DNA from: Bradyrhizobium yuanmingense
GTDB taxonomy: Bacteria; Pseudomonadota; Alphaproteobacteria; Rhizobiales; Xanthobacteraceae
Reading direction: 5' to 3'
NCBI RefSeq assembly: GCF_029167105.1
Contig: NZ_JARFML010000049.1
Coordinates: 1-41,612 of the forward strand
DNA: 41,612 nt
Part shown: positions 1 through 8,215 of the stretch, piece by piece
How positions within the stretch are numbered: the stretch's first letter is position 1
Layout: every line of letters begins with the position of its first letter
The notes under the pieces: generated by a model
Databases searched by the model: none
Seen by the model: only the letters and a program-made list of their open reading frames with translations
What the model was told of the DNA's origin: nothing
Translations under genes and position numbers: made by a program

Positions 1-127
1 CCAGAAAACAGACAGCCAGAACGCCTCGCGCCCCGGGCGACATCAAATCGGAATGGTGGGCGAGATCATCTCGGAATCCTGGGCGAGATCAAATCGGAAT
101 ACCCGGGCGAGATCTTCGGAATCAGCA
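1..127. repeat. Terminal inverted repeat, left copy (IS21-like end)
   Basis: These 127 bases are identical to the reverse complement of the last 127 bases of the window; identity stops after base 127. The segment holds about four imperfect copies of a unit of roughly 22 bases of the form GGGCGAGATCAAATCGGAAT, starting near 35, 57, 80 and 104. Reiterated terminal units of this kind are typical of IS21-family ends in rhizobia. No istA or istB gene is next to it. The exact length of 127, a common de Bruijn k-mer, suggests an assembly overlap at a repeated element rather than a biological boundary. Confidence 0.85.
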
Positions 128-1643
128 GGTGGGCAATGATCGCCCAACGAGGGGGATAGCTCTTGAAATCTTTGTCTTCGTTTTCCCGTCGAAGCATCGC
201 CGATAGCTCGGCGCGCCTACCCCTGCAATTCGAGTGCAGAGCGTCCACTGACGACGAGCGGCGAATAGTTGAGAATGGTCTGAAGCGATATGACGACCTG
301 CCACCAGCTCAAAGTTCCGCGCGGCCGGCGAAATACGCTGCCGGCGGGTTGTTCGAGCCAACCGGATTTCACGTAGAGATGTTGGAGTTGGGTCGAGTAA
401 AGCTCTCGGAGAGCGCAGGCTTGTTGACGCGCTTGATGACCAGGCAGGACGGCTTCAATCCTCATCAGATTGCGATCAGCACCAAGCGATCGGTGGTGCC
501 GGCGATCTCGGCGAGCAGTGATAGGGGCGAGGACGTCGGCAAGCCAGGCCTTTGGACCAGCTGATCGCACTTCGGCAGCAGAACGCCGCCTCGCTGAACT
601 TCGACCCATTTCAGCGATGAATGACATCGAGCATCGCGGAGGCCGTTTTTCCGCCCTCGCGATGAGGACGCTGAAGAGCAACAGATGTATGTGGCGGGAT
701 TCCTCGATGAAGAGGACGAGGCGTGGGGTGCGCTGATCCCACTGGAGGCGGAGATGGTTGAGCAAGCCGTTATGAGGCACCAGACATTCGGCTGCAAACT
801 GTGGGAGCGGCGGTCGGCGACTCGCGAACAATTCGTTCTCTCATTCATGGCTCTGGCGGATAAACTATTCTTGCGCGCAACGTGATCGAAGCGGACGACT
901 TTTGTCATCTTCCTGCGGTCATGGTTATGCCCACCTGCCCATAAGCGCGACTCGCGCAATCTCGTCAGCGACTGCGCTCGTGGCGCGCACCAACCGTTCA
1001 TGCGCAGGCGATGAAACGGAGGGCGAGAGCGCTGAGTGGGCGGAGAATCTGCTTCCAGCGCCCGACGACGCTCGATGAGTGGCTCGGTGCGCTCGGCCGG
1101 ACAGAGCTGATATCGAGGAGGACGTGGCGATTTCGACCGCACCGAGAGCCCGGCGAATGAGTTCGATGGTGACAGACCGCGGAAACGGCAGGAGCGTCGG
1201 ATATCGACCGCGACGCTGGACGCCGATGGATGAAAGACAGCGCCGAAGACGACGGACGCATTCTTCTTCCGCAACGTCTTCAGCCATTCGCGAAGCTGCA
1301 GCGGGCGCCACGGCTTGTGCTTCGCCGAGCTTGTCGACCTGCACCACCCAGGGAACCACGGTGCCATGCGTGGAGAATGCGATCGGGGCGCAAACGCAGC
1401 GAAGACCGGACCAGATCCGGACAGCGACGCCGTCCTTGGTGCGCAGCGCGACCAGATTGGGCGCCCTGCACTGCAGCTCGCGCGTGTCCTCGTGATGCTC
1501 CACAAATCTCAATAAAGGAGGCAATCTGGCGTCGGCACCGGGGCTGGACTACATTGCGTCTTATTGAGTTATTTCCCGGAGAGCCGCGGATCTGATCTGC
1601 GGCTGCATTTTATTTCGTGACTGTCTTTGAGAAGAATGTCGCG
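128..1643. other. No intact gene; degenerate region
   Basis: Several long open frames overlap here on both strands, but none has credible composition or a recognisable family over its length. The only motif recognised is a short trbE-like scrap near 1245-1302. The stretch looks like eroded mobile-element DNA. No RNA gene or clear promoter was seen. Confidence 0.5.
1245..1302 (-). pseudogene. trbE: TrbE/VirB4-like ATPase scrap
   Basis: The minus strand reads LQLREWLKTLRKKNASVVF, which closely matches the segment just before the conserved ATQSLAD stretch of TrbE/VirB4 conjugation ATPases as I remember it. The match covers about 19 residues and ends abruptly on both sides, without Walker A, Walker B or the following motif. 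It would be a remnant of a mating-pair-formation gene left in rearranged DNA. A chance or very short match cannot be excluded. Confidence 0.35.
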
Positions 1644-1913
1644 ATGGCCATCCAGGATTTAAGTGACGCGAGCGTCCTTAAGCTCTACGAAAATATTCGG
1701 CTGCGAGTTGCGGCCGATCTGCGCCTAGGCAGCAGACATCGTCTGTTGGGCGAGACTGCAAAACGAGAAGCGCTGTGCCTTGAGGAAGAACTGAAGGGGC
1801 CGTCGAGTTCCGTATACCCCCATCAGTTGGGGCTGACGCTCGATCAATATGAAGCCGGCGCGAGCCGCCAGACGCGTGATCAATGGCGCTTGCGTTTGCG
1901 AAAGCAATATTAA
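1644..1913 (+). CDS. Small conserved hypothetical protein (89 aa)
   Basis: The predicted protein starts MAIQDLSDASVLKLYENIR and contains RLLGETAKREALCLEEELK. It looks like one helical, charged soluble domain with no signal peptide or membrane segment. Small proteins of this type, with the LYENIR and RLLGxxAK pattern, occur on rhizobial plasmids and islands; their function is not known. I chose ATG 1644 because GAGAAG lies 9 bases upstream; an in-frame GTG at 1617 is the alternative. It is one of the few intact genes in the left 5 kb and stands alone between scraps. Confidence 0.65.
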   Translation: MAIQDLSDASVLKLYENIRLRVAADLRLGSRHRLLGETAKREALCLEEELKGPSSSVYPHQLGLTLDQYEAGASRQTRDQWRLRLRKQY

Positions 1914-1952
1914 CGTTGCTTATTCACCACACCGGCAGCCCTGCCACCTGGA

Positions 1953-2223
1953 CTACCCGGACGCTCTCAGACTGTCCTGGACGGCAAAGTTGCTGTCTTT
2001 CGGTCCGGATTCACTGTTTAGTCGTTTGTGCATTTCCTTGCTCGCCTTGAAGAGCGGAAAGCGCTTCTCGTCGACTTGCACGAGCGCGCCCGTTCGCGGA
2101 ATTTCTGCTGATGCGCGCCGGCCGTTGCTTGGCAGAAAACACTCCGAATCCTCGAAGCTCAACCCGATCATAAAGGCGCGGATTTCGACCGGCGATACGC
2201 TCAACGAGTTCGGACCTTATCAT
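1953..2223 (-). pseudogene. ihfB: Integration host factor beta subunit, broken
   Basis: IHF-beta pairs with IHF-alpha to bend DNA in recombination, replication and transcription. The frame starting at 2223 reads MIRSELVERIAGRNPRLYDR and then jumps straight to VELRGFGVFSAKQRPAR. The normal stretch of about 20 residues between these parts (helix ENIVNAILDEI and following) is missing. Near 2095-2105 one extra T shifts the frame, and the C-terminal arm continues in another frame as RTGALVQVDEKRFPLFKASK. An internal deletion and a frameshift together make function very unlikely. IHF genes are frequent cargo of conjugative elements. Confidence 0.75.
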
Positions 2224-2306
2224 TGGCAATGGCGTCCACGGAATTTGCGGGTGATCATTCCTCGACAACTTCGTCGAAACAGCGCAGGATGCGATCCATG
2301 GCCACT

Positions 2307-2379
2307 TGCCTTTGCGGGCCGTGGCGGTCACGGCCTTCTCCTTGCCGATGCGCCCAGAGATCCGTCCATAAAACCCGCC
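2307..2379 (-). pseudogene. IS110-family transposase C-terminal scrap
   Basis: The minus strand reads FYGRISGRIGKEKAVTATAR, resembling the C-terminal part of IS110-family transposases where RIGKxKAxxAxARK precedes the final helix. The following LAxxFY segment is absent and the frame runs toward the broken ihfB gene. It is separate from the larger IS110 remnant at 3862-4800 and not identical to it, so it probably derives from a second element. Confidence 0.45.
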
Positions 2380-2807
2380 GAGCGCGGGTGTCTGTACGAC
2401 CGATGGTCACGGTGGCACGCGTGGAGAAGCGCCGCCCCCCGGCCGCCGGATCGGCGCGTTCGGGACGAGAGCATTCGGCCGCCGGAGACCTTGTTGATCG
2501 GCGCCAGTCGCAGCGTTGTTAAAGGAAACTTGGCCGGCTTCGCCGATGAGGAGTTGGGTAAGATGACGCTGGCCCACGCTCGTTTTTGGCATTCTCATCA
2601 GCGAGGTCCCACTTGTTGTTGCCGTTCTGACCATCAATGCCTTCGGATGAGACAGGAAGGACGATCTGCTCATGTTTGGCTCTGGCAGGATCGAAGCCCA
2701 GTGGCTCGATAGCTCGAGCACGTCGGCGAGCCTCGCCATGTATCCTTCTCCTCAATCAACAATGTCGATTGGGTGTGGTAAAAATGAGCCGCACAGAGGT
2801 CCCGCAA

Positions 2808-2852
2808 GGCCCTCAGTCCGGCCAGTTACGCGGGGATCGAACCCGCGCGAGT
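2808..2852 (-). other. tRNA T-arm-like hairpin
   Basis: On the minus strand GCGGGTTCGATCCCCGC near 2832-2849 is a perfect five-pair T stem with a canonical TTCGATC loop, followed by a possible acceptor strand. No matching 5' acceptor strand, D arm or anticodon arm was found upstream, so this is not a complete tRNA. It could be the 3' scar of a tRNA used as an integration site, or chance. Confidence 0.25.
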
Positions 2853-2944
2853 GATGCATCGTCGCGTCGAGGCAGAAATCTGCCTACAATTGAATACCGT
2901 CCGAGTTCAACGTAAGAACGTCTTTCTACAAAAGAAATTGGCGG

Positions 2945-3187
2945 TCAGTTGAGAAATGTCACGCCCAAGCGTCGCTCGTCACGCCAGATGACGGAACAAT
3001 AAAAATCACGTCCAACGCTCGGAATGCGCAGACCGAAAGCGGCTGGCATAAAAGGCGCATCCAAGGTCTGAACGATTGCGGAGGAAGCCGAGAGATGGCG
3101 CACCTTACAGCGCATCGGAGAACCATCAATAACGATCTCAGCTATGCGAATACCCCTGTTTCGGCGCTCTTTCGTCACGTCTCTCAT
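2945..3187 (-). CDS. PilZ domain protein (80 aa)
   Basis: PilZ domains bind cyclic di-GMP and link the signal to motility, polysaccharide or other outputs. The protein has the compact layout of rhizobial stand-alone PilZ proteins: KERRNRGIRIAEIVIDG near the N terminus (the RxxxR type region), CKVRHLSASSAIV in the middle (the DxSxxG-like strand, here with ASSA in place of SxxG), and CSVIWRDERRLGVTFLN at the end. Length is complete for a single domain. GGGAGAG lies immediately before ATG 3187, unusually close. The altered second motif may weaken ligand binding. Confidence 0.75.
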   Translation of the reverse strand: MRDVTKERRNRGIRIAEIVIDGSPMRCKVRHLSASSAIVQTLDAPFMPAAFGLRIPSVGRDFYCSVIWRDERRLGVTFLN

Positions 3188-3260
3188 CTCTCCCGCTCTA
3201 GGGCGCGGGAGATGTGATTGGCGATTTCGGTCTCAATTTGGCTGGATCATGATTTCATTG

Positions 3261-3600
3261 TCAGGCCGCGAGCTTTTTCTCCATCGCCAACCAACGCTTC
3301 AAAGTGAAAATCCTGCGCTCCGACGGCCTTGCGCTCGCTGGACTTGCCGTCGCCCACCCGTTCGCCGCCGCAATCTGGCGCGTGGTCAGGCCGTCCAGGC
3401 TCCCCTCCAGTACCGCCAAGTGCTCCCCTGCGCAGCAGCAACGCGAGTCGCGTCCATGTCGGCGATCGTTGTGTCAATCGGCCCTTTGATTGCGGATTGA
3501 TGCCAATTCTCTTTTTGAAGCCATTCGGCAAGACGATAGCGCTCGCCCCGTTGGAGCGGGTTGGGTTGCGGAGACGGGGCGAGCGCGACTGGTAGATCGA
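3261..3600 (-). pseudogene. Frameshifted gene of unknown family
   Basis: Two frames on the minus strand join into one plausible protein. The first carries GERYRLAEWLQKENWHQSAI and IDTTIADMDATRVAAAQG; the second continues as GEHLAVLEGSLDGLTTRQIA and ends WLAMEKKLAA with a stop at 3261. The switch near 3435 needs one base. The product would be a helical protein with a possible helix-turn-helix-like stretch (TTRQIAAANGW). No family is recognised and the start is not clear. Confidence 0.4.
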
Positions 3601-3861
3601 TAGCCAGCTCCTAGTCGTGGACCGATTAGCCATTACCTACTCTCCTCAGCTGCGCGCCGCTGGGGTCATGGTCCTTTCCGAAGGTCGCAAGCGCCTCATG
3701 ATGATGTCCGGATCGGGTGCCTCATCGTTTGCAATGGCGTGCGGGCGAGCCGCCACCAGCCGATTGACCGAGGTCACCACGACCACCGTCCCAGCGGGAC
3801 ATCGCCGGGCCCGGCGAACCGGGTCAGGAACTTGCAAAATAATGTCAGGCCGGCGCGTGGC

Positions 3862-4800
3862 TTGCGCAATGGCGACCTTTGCCTTTTTCATATCGACCCG
3901 CTTCGCGGTTCCCCAGGCCTTGAGGGAACACCATTTCTTGGTCCGATAGAGAAGGACGGTCACTGCCTAAAACAGGGTAGATTTGGAGAAGTCAATCGCC
4001 CCATCGAGATATCTTGCCACTAGTGTCAGTTTCGCCAGATTGGTTGCGCAGAGGTGTGAGGCCGAGATAGGGACTGACTGTCGAGGCCGATCGCAGGGGC
4101 GGGTGATCGATCGTATGGCGGAAGGTGACGGCAGTCACCAGGCCAACACCAAGAACCGTCATTAGGCGAGGCGTCGTCTCGTCAGACTTCCCAAATCGGC
4201 GGACCTCCTCGTCGAATTTGATCTGCTGATGGCAGATATGCTCATGAATTGACAGGAGTGGCTCGATCATGTTGAGGAGTCGATGATCTTCGCCCGATAC
4301 CTCCCCGAGCTGGTTAAGAACTGTTGGCCAATCGCGCGAGGGAATAGCAACCCACATTTCTTCATCAGACTGGGGGTCCTGGTTCTCGATATCCGGCGCA
4401 TGGACACAAGGCGGAATTGCGCGACAAGTATCGCTCGAACATTATGGCTCTCCTCGCTCTGGATTTTGACTTCTCGATACCACCCAACCCGCACCCAGTT
4501 CGGCAAGGCCCCGAGCATCATTCCGATCGCTCTTGTTCATGCGACCGACAGTGCTGCGTGTGCATGCCTTGCTCGATGCAAACGATGGGGACTTCAACCC
4601 TACGAAGCTCGTGCCAAAGCCAGCTTGCCATCGCGCCCGTCTCGAAGCCAGTACCATCCGCCAATGGCGCAGGTTGGGAAGCAGCTTGGACAGATCGCCG
4701 GGATCAGACTTGGCCTTTCCTTCAAATATCACTCGACCAGTCTCGTTGACACGCAAACAGAAGTCTCTCTTTGCGAGACATCCAGGTCGTATTGCCTCAT
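3862..4800 (-). pseudogene. IS110-family transposase, multiply frameshifted
   Basis: Pieces of one IS110-family DEDD transposase lie in order in several frames. These are an N terminus MRQYDLDVSQRETSVCV from ATG 4800 with NETGRVIFEGKAKSDPG; the MNKSDRNDARGLAEL block; VGWYREVKIQSEESHNVRAI; MTVLGVGLVTAVTFRHTI followed by YLGLTPLRNQSGETDT; and KKWCSLKAWG with MKKAKVAIA at the end. At least four frame changes and an altered C terminus show it is inactive. IS110 elements lack long terminal repeats and I could not place exact ends. Confidence 0.85.
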
Positions 4801-4974
4801 GACAGCTCCTCCGAATCTTGGTTACGAGAGCTCGACAAGAACGGAGCTTTCGTGGCCCCGAGTGCTGACGCAATAACGTCATCGTTTGCAAATTTGACCC
4901 CGTAGTGCCTCACCTGAGGATGCTACTTTCGCTTAGCAGACGTAGCTCGGACTGTCGGGCGAGCCGAGGTTGCG

Positions 4975-5280
4975 TCATGGCTCCGCCATATTCGGGTGAA
5001 GGAGGGGCGGCGGCTCCGCTGCGTTCGCCAGGAGGTCGACCAACTCGACCTTGCGTGCTTCCAGGGCGCCTATTTTGTCCTTCAGCTTTGTTCCCGGTAC
5101 GCCGTCAAGGATAGCTTGAACCGCTTTATCCAGCTCGCGGTCAGTACGCTCGAGTTCACGCCTTTGCTCCTCGATATCGGCCCCGCGCTCGATCCTCAGC
5201 CGATTCACCTCCGGGGTAAACTCTTGGCAGAATTCCTTGAACAGCTCGGGTTCCATGAGATGCGTGCATAGAGCCTGCAA
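4975..5280 (-). pseudogene. Large serine recombinase, coiled-coil piece
   Basis: The frame reads LCTHLMEPELFKEFCQEF, then a charged coiled coil (RRELERTDRELDKAVQAIL), and ends LLHPNMAEP. This is the middle of a large serine recombinase, after the zinc-ribbon region and inside the coiled-coil part of the C-terminal domain. The catalytic N-terminal resolvase domain is absent. The natural continuation lies on the opposite strand at 5289-5486, so an inversion has split the gene. Confidence 0.7.
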
Positions 5281-5288
5281 GGTGAAGA

Positions 5289-5486
5289 CGGGAGAGCCGA
5301 AGCGGCGGAGGTTTTGCGCGGGTTGGTCGACCAGGTAACACTCGTCCCCGATGGCGAAGAGCTCGCGATCGTGTTGCGGGGCGACCTGGCTGGGATCCTG
5401 CGCTTTGCGGCAGGCAAGAAAAACCCCGACTTCCTTCCGGAGGCCGGGGCTCTGGATGGCTTGAACCTATGACCTTCAGGTTATGA
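5289..5486 (+). pseudogene. Serine recombinase C-terminal tail, inverted relative to its body
   Basis: The plus strand reads AEAAEVLRGLVDQVTLVPDG and LRGDLAGILRFAAGKKNPDF, the usual end of large serine recombinases of mobile islands. In many such genes the last codons come from the target tRNA and read GFEPTTFRL. Here EPMTFRL and a stop occur in a neighbouring frame at 5466-5486, while the recombinase frame itself stops early at 5471. This is a second defect beside the inversion. Confidence 0.65.
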
Positions 5487-5492
5487 GCCTGA
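5454..5492 (-). tRNA. tRNA-Met(CAT) 3' fragment, probable attachment site
   Basis: The minus strand holds a perfect five-pair anticodon arm TCAGG-CTCATAA-CCTGA with anticodon CAT, the variable loop AGGTC, and an ATAGG-TTCAAGC T-arm start whose second strand no longer pairs. Acceptor stem and D arm are missing, so it cannot be a working tRNA. It overlaps the recombinase tail, as expected when a serine recombinase integrates into a tRNA gene. I read it as an att scar. Confidence 0.55.
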
Positions 5493-5725
5493 CAATCAGA
5501 TTGATGACTTAAAAATAACAGCTTGATTTTTCAGACTAATTAGCACTTTCCTTATCGCGACAGCAACAGTGCACTAAATAATACCCTAGAAAAAAGAGGG
5601 TTTAGGGCTGAAATCGGCCAAAGTGCCCTAGATCAAGGGCGCGATTACGTGAGCGCATTCTATGGCGGGCCACCAATAACTCACTAGCTTTGCAACTCAC
5701 AAGCATTGCAAGGGCAAGGACGGCG

Positions 5726-6453
5726 CTAGGCGAACAGGAAATCGCTGGCGTGGATGGAAGTGTTGTTGGCGAGGATGATGAACTCGTCATGCCCGTCGAG
5801 GCCGGAATGAATTCTGAGACCTGCGTGAAGGTTGCGCCTTCGCCGCTGGTTCCGAAGCCTTTGAAGATCAGCATGTCTCCTGACGATGCTCCATTGCCGA
5901 TGAAGTCGGCAATCGTGTCACCATCGGCCTGACCGCTGCGGAAGATGAATGTGTCATTGCCGCCGTTACCAGACATCGTCGCGATGCCCGAGCCGATAAA
6001 GGTATCGGTGCCGGCCGTGCCTTCAACAATATTATCAGCGCTGATGCCGAAGACCTGAACCTTGATGCTGGCGCCGCTGCTGTCGCCCAGCGTACTGCTG
6101 CCGGGGACGAAGCCATATTGATCACCATCCTGCCAGCTGATGGCGAAGCCGCCATCCGCCAGTGCCGTGATGGAAGGGTTGACCTGATGGCCGTTCGTAT
6201 TCGTGTTGACCAGAAATTCGCCGCCGATTTTCTCGCCGGCCGCATTGAACGCCTGCGCGAGGATGGCCGTACCGCTGGCATCGCCAGACAATCCATCGGG
6301 GTCGGTCCAGGTTACAGCGAAGCCACCATTAGCAAGCGCGATGGTGGGGTTGAGGAAATACTGGCTGTAACCTGTCGGGACCGAGACCTCGATCTTATCG
6401 CCGAAAACGTCAAAGAAGACGGAAACTGGAAAACCGTCGATTCCGAGCTCCAA
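5726..6453 (-). pseudogene. Calcium-binding (RTX/VCBS-like) protein, truncated and frameshifted
   Basis: Repeats such as NPTIALANGGFAVTWTD and NPSITALADGGFAISWQDGD, then VEGTAGTDTFIGSG and GNGGNDTFIF, are typical of large secreted proteins with beta-strand repeats and a short RTX-like nonapeptide block. The C-terminal tail IHSGLDGHDEFIILANNTSI with HASDFLFA and a stop at 5726 is in another frame, one base off near 5835. The N terminus is lost: codons begin directly at an IS66 fragment near 6455. The original protein was probably much longer and exported by a type I system. Confidence 0.75.
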
Positions 6454-6454
6454 A

Positions 6455-6643
6455 CGATCGCTGCCAAGTCAGCAGCAAGGAGCGCGAGATGCCGTATCGA
6501 CGCGCCGTCGATGAGACAGATCGTGGGCTCTGCAGGCGCTTCAGAACGATCTTGAGCTTCTCATCGTCGGTCCATCGACGACGCCGGCCAGTCTCAACAA
6601 CCTCGAACCGCTCGACCTGAGCACTGCACTTAGTGCTGTCCAT
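6455..6643 (-). mobile_element. tnpA: IS66-family tnpA fragment
   Basis: From ATG 6643 the frame reads MDSTKCSAQVERFEVVETG, then RRRWTDDEKLKIVLKRL and RRYGISRSLLLTWQRSF. This is the helix-turn-helix N terminus of the IS66 accessory protein TnpA. The match ends at TWQRSF near 6455, where the calcium-binding gene begins; tnpB and tnpC are absent. The minus-strand leader (6644-6700) also looks like an IS66 5' end. The element has been cut at this junction and has removed the start of the neighbouring gene. Confidence 0.75.
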
Positions 6644-6728
6644 AAGGGCTGTTACACAGCACTCGTCTTAACCTGACAAGGCGGCCGTCACCGGAGGGAG
6701 ACGACGATTATCATCGATCGTCATGCCA

Positions 6729-7958
6729 TCAGCCACCGAACTGCCAGCGCTGAAGGAGGAGCTCATACTTGATGAGACGTACGTGATCAAACTTGAACGG
6801 GTCGGACGCTCGGCGTCTTTCATACCGCACGGCGGAGCGAAGGTACTCTAGCGCCAGGGCGTTTTGCCCAAGCCGCTTGAAAAGTACCGCAGCTGCGTAG
6901 AACGGATAAGGATCAATCTCTGCCGTTTTGAGCTCAGCTAGTGAAAGCAGCACAGCTTTCTCTGCTTCTGCGACGATGGCGTCGCTAGTATCGGAAGAGA
7001 GCGCAGCAGCCTCCGCAAATCCCGCCCCATTGTACACCGCATCGCTACCTTGAGGCCGGTCAACATAAAGCTGCCGGTACCGATCTCTAGCTGTTGCAAT
7101 ACGCTTCTGGTCCCCTAGACTTTCTCCCGCCTCAAGTAGGACGGCTGCAAGATCCTCTTGAGCAGGTATGAAGTCAGGAAGATCAGTAACCAGCTTTTCA
7201 TAAACGGCGATCGCCTCCGGATACTTACGCCACTCCCAGTACAAGCGGGAGCGCGCAAGAAGCGCACTCCTGTAACGAGGCTCAGTCTTGTCGGCCTCAC
7301 CTGTGACGTTCAGCATTCGAGTGATGTAATCACGCGTCTTGGCAAAGTAGGTGTCCGCGATGTCCGCTCTACCTGCGTCATTGAAGGACACGCCGAGACG
7401 CCGCGTGATGTTCTGCAGCCCATTAAGGACATCGTAGTTGTTAGACGAGAGCCTTTCGGCCCTTTCGTAGACGGCCATTGCTTGTTCGTACCGATTGGTT
7501 TGACGCAGAGCCCGGCCGTATTGGACCAGCGCGTCCAGATCATCTGGCTGGATTTCAAAGTAGACGCTGTACGATTTGACAGCAGGCTCCCAGTTTTGCT
7601 CCTCGTAGGCAAGGCTGCCTCGCTCACGAAAAACCTGCCGAATTTCGAAAGGCAAGCTCTTCGGTGAAAGCGAGAGGATTCGGCCAAGCAACCGATCTGC
7701 ACCTTGAAAATCGTTATTCTTCCGCGCAACTACAGCTCGTTGGTAGAGGTCGGACGCCTCGCGAAAGTAGTCTTGCTCGGGGCTCAAGCCTTGCCGAAAG
7801 ATAAAAAAACCGGCTGCGACGATCTCAAGAAGCAACACGGTAAACAAGCGTCCTTGGTACGTTGGCGCGATCTTGAGGACACCGACAAGCCCGAGCAACG
7901 TCGCTATTGTCGTTGCAACGAACGCGACGACGATAGACCAACCGACTACCTCAAACAT
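6729..7958 (-). CDS. Membrane-anchored TPR protein (409 aa)
   Basis: Two hydrophobic helices open the protein (about residues 5-28 and 36-54), followed by a long soluble domain of helical pairs. Signatures such as LVQYGRALRQTNRYEQAMAVYERA (split here: LVQYGRALRQTNRYEQ, then AMAVYERA) and YWEWRKYPEAIAVYEKL are tetratricopeptide repeats, which form scaffolds for protein binding. The soluble part should face the cytoplasm if both helices form a hairpin. It is the last gene of the leftward group from 11699, 257 bases after the protease-hydrolase gene. GAGGGGGAC lies upstream of ATG 7958. The frame is intact. No enzymatic motif is seen, so an adaptor role for its neighbours is inferred. Confidence 0.8.
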   Translation of the reverse strand: MFEVVGWSIVVAFVATTIATLLGLVGVLKIAPTYQGRLFTVLLLEIVAAGFFIFRQGLSPEQDYFREASDLYQRAVVARKNNDFQGADRLLGRILSLSPKSLPFEIRQVFRERGSLAYEEQNWEPAVKSYSVYFEIQPDDLDALVQYGRALRQTNRYEQAMAVYERAERLSSNNYDVLNGLQNITRRLGVSFNDAGRADIADTYFAKTRDYITRMLNVTGEADKTEPRYRSALLARSRLYWEWRKYPEAIAVYEKLVTDLPDFIPAQEDLAAVLLEAGESLGDQKRIATARDRYRQLYVDRPQGSDAVYNGAGFAEAAALSSDTSDAIVAEAEKAVLLSLAELKTAEIDPYPFYAAAVLFKRLGQNALALEYLRSAVRYERRRASDPFKFDHVRLIKYELLLQRWQFGG

Positions 7959-8215
7959 GCTTACACGTCCCCCTCAATGCCCTTCGCGAAGACCGCCCGT
8001 CAATTACCTGTCAGGTCGAATGCGGTCAAAAATGCCGCGGCCAATGGAGGTCGTCGAATTGTCGACTGAAAGAGTGATAACGGAATTGGCCAAGGCTCGG
8101 CGGCTTACTCCACGCCACGGGATGCTGGTCGACAACAGCACAGCGCGTTCTGGACCGGCCTCGTCCGCCCAACACATCATGCTACAATGCCAACTACTGG
8201 GGCTACGCTGACTCT

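Noticed and set aside
1..127. Terminal inverted repeats as ends of a linear plasmid or composite transposon
   Set aside because: The length equals a common assembler k-mer and no transposase gene or target duplication is present inside; an assembly boundary explains it better.
465..1505. Long leftward open frame of 346 codons at the left end
   Set aside because: Residue content is rich in Ser and Arg with no motif, start signal or even codon pattern; overlapping frames on both strands are equally open, as expected in GC-rich non-coding DNA.
1849..2712. Rightward open frame of 287 codons across ihfB
   Set aside because: It runs antisense to the ihfB and IS110 remnants and has no family features.
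2808..2852. Complete tRNA gene
   Set aside because: Only a T arm is present; acceptor, D and anticodon arms could not be found.
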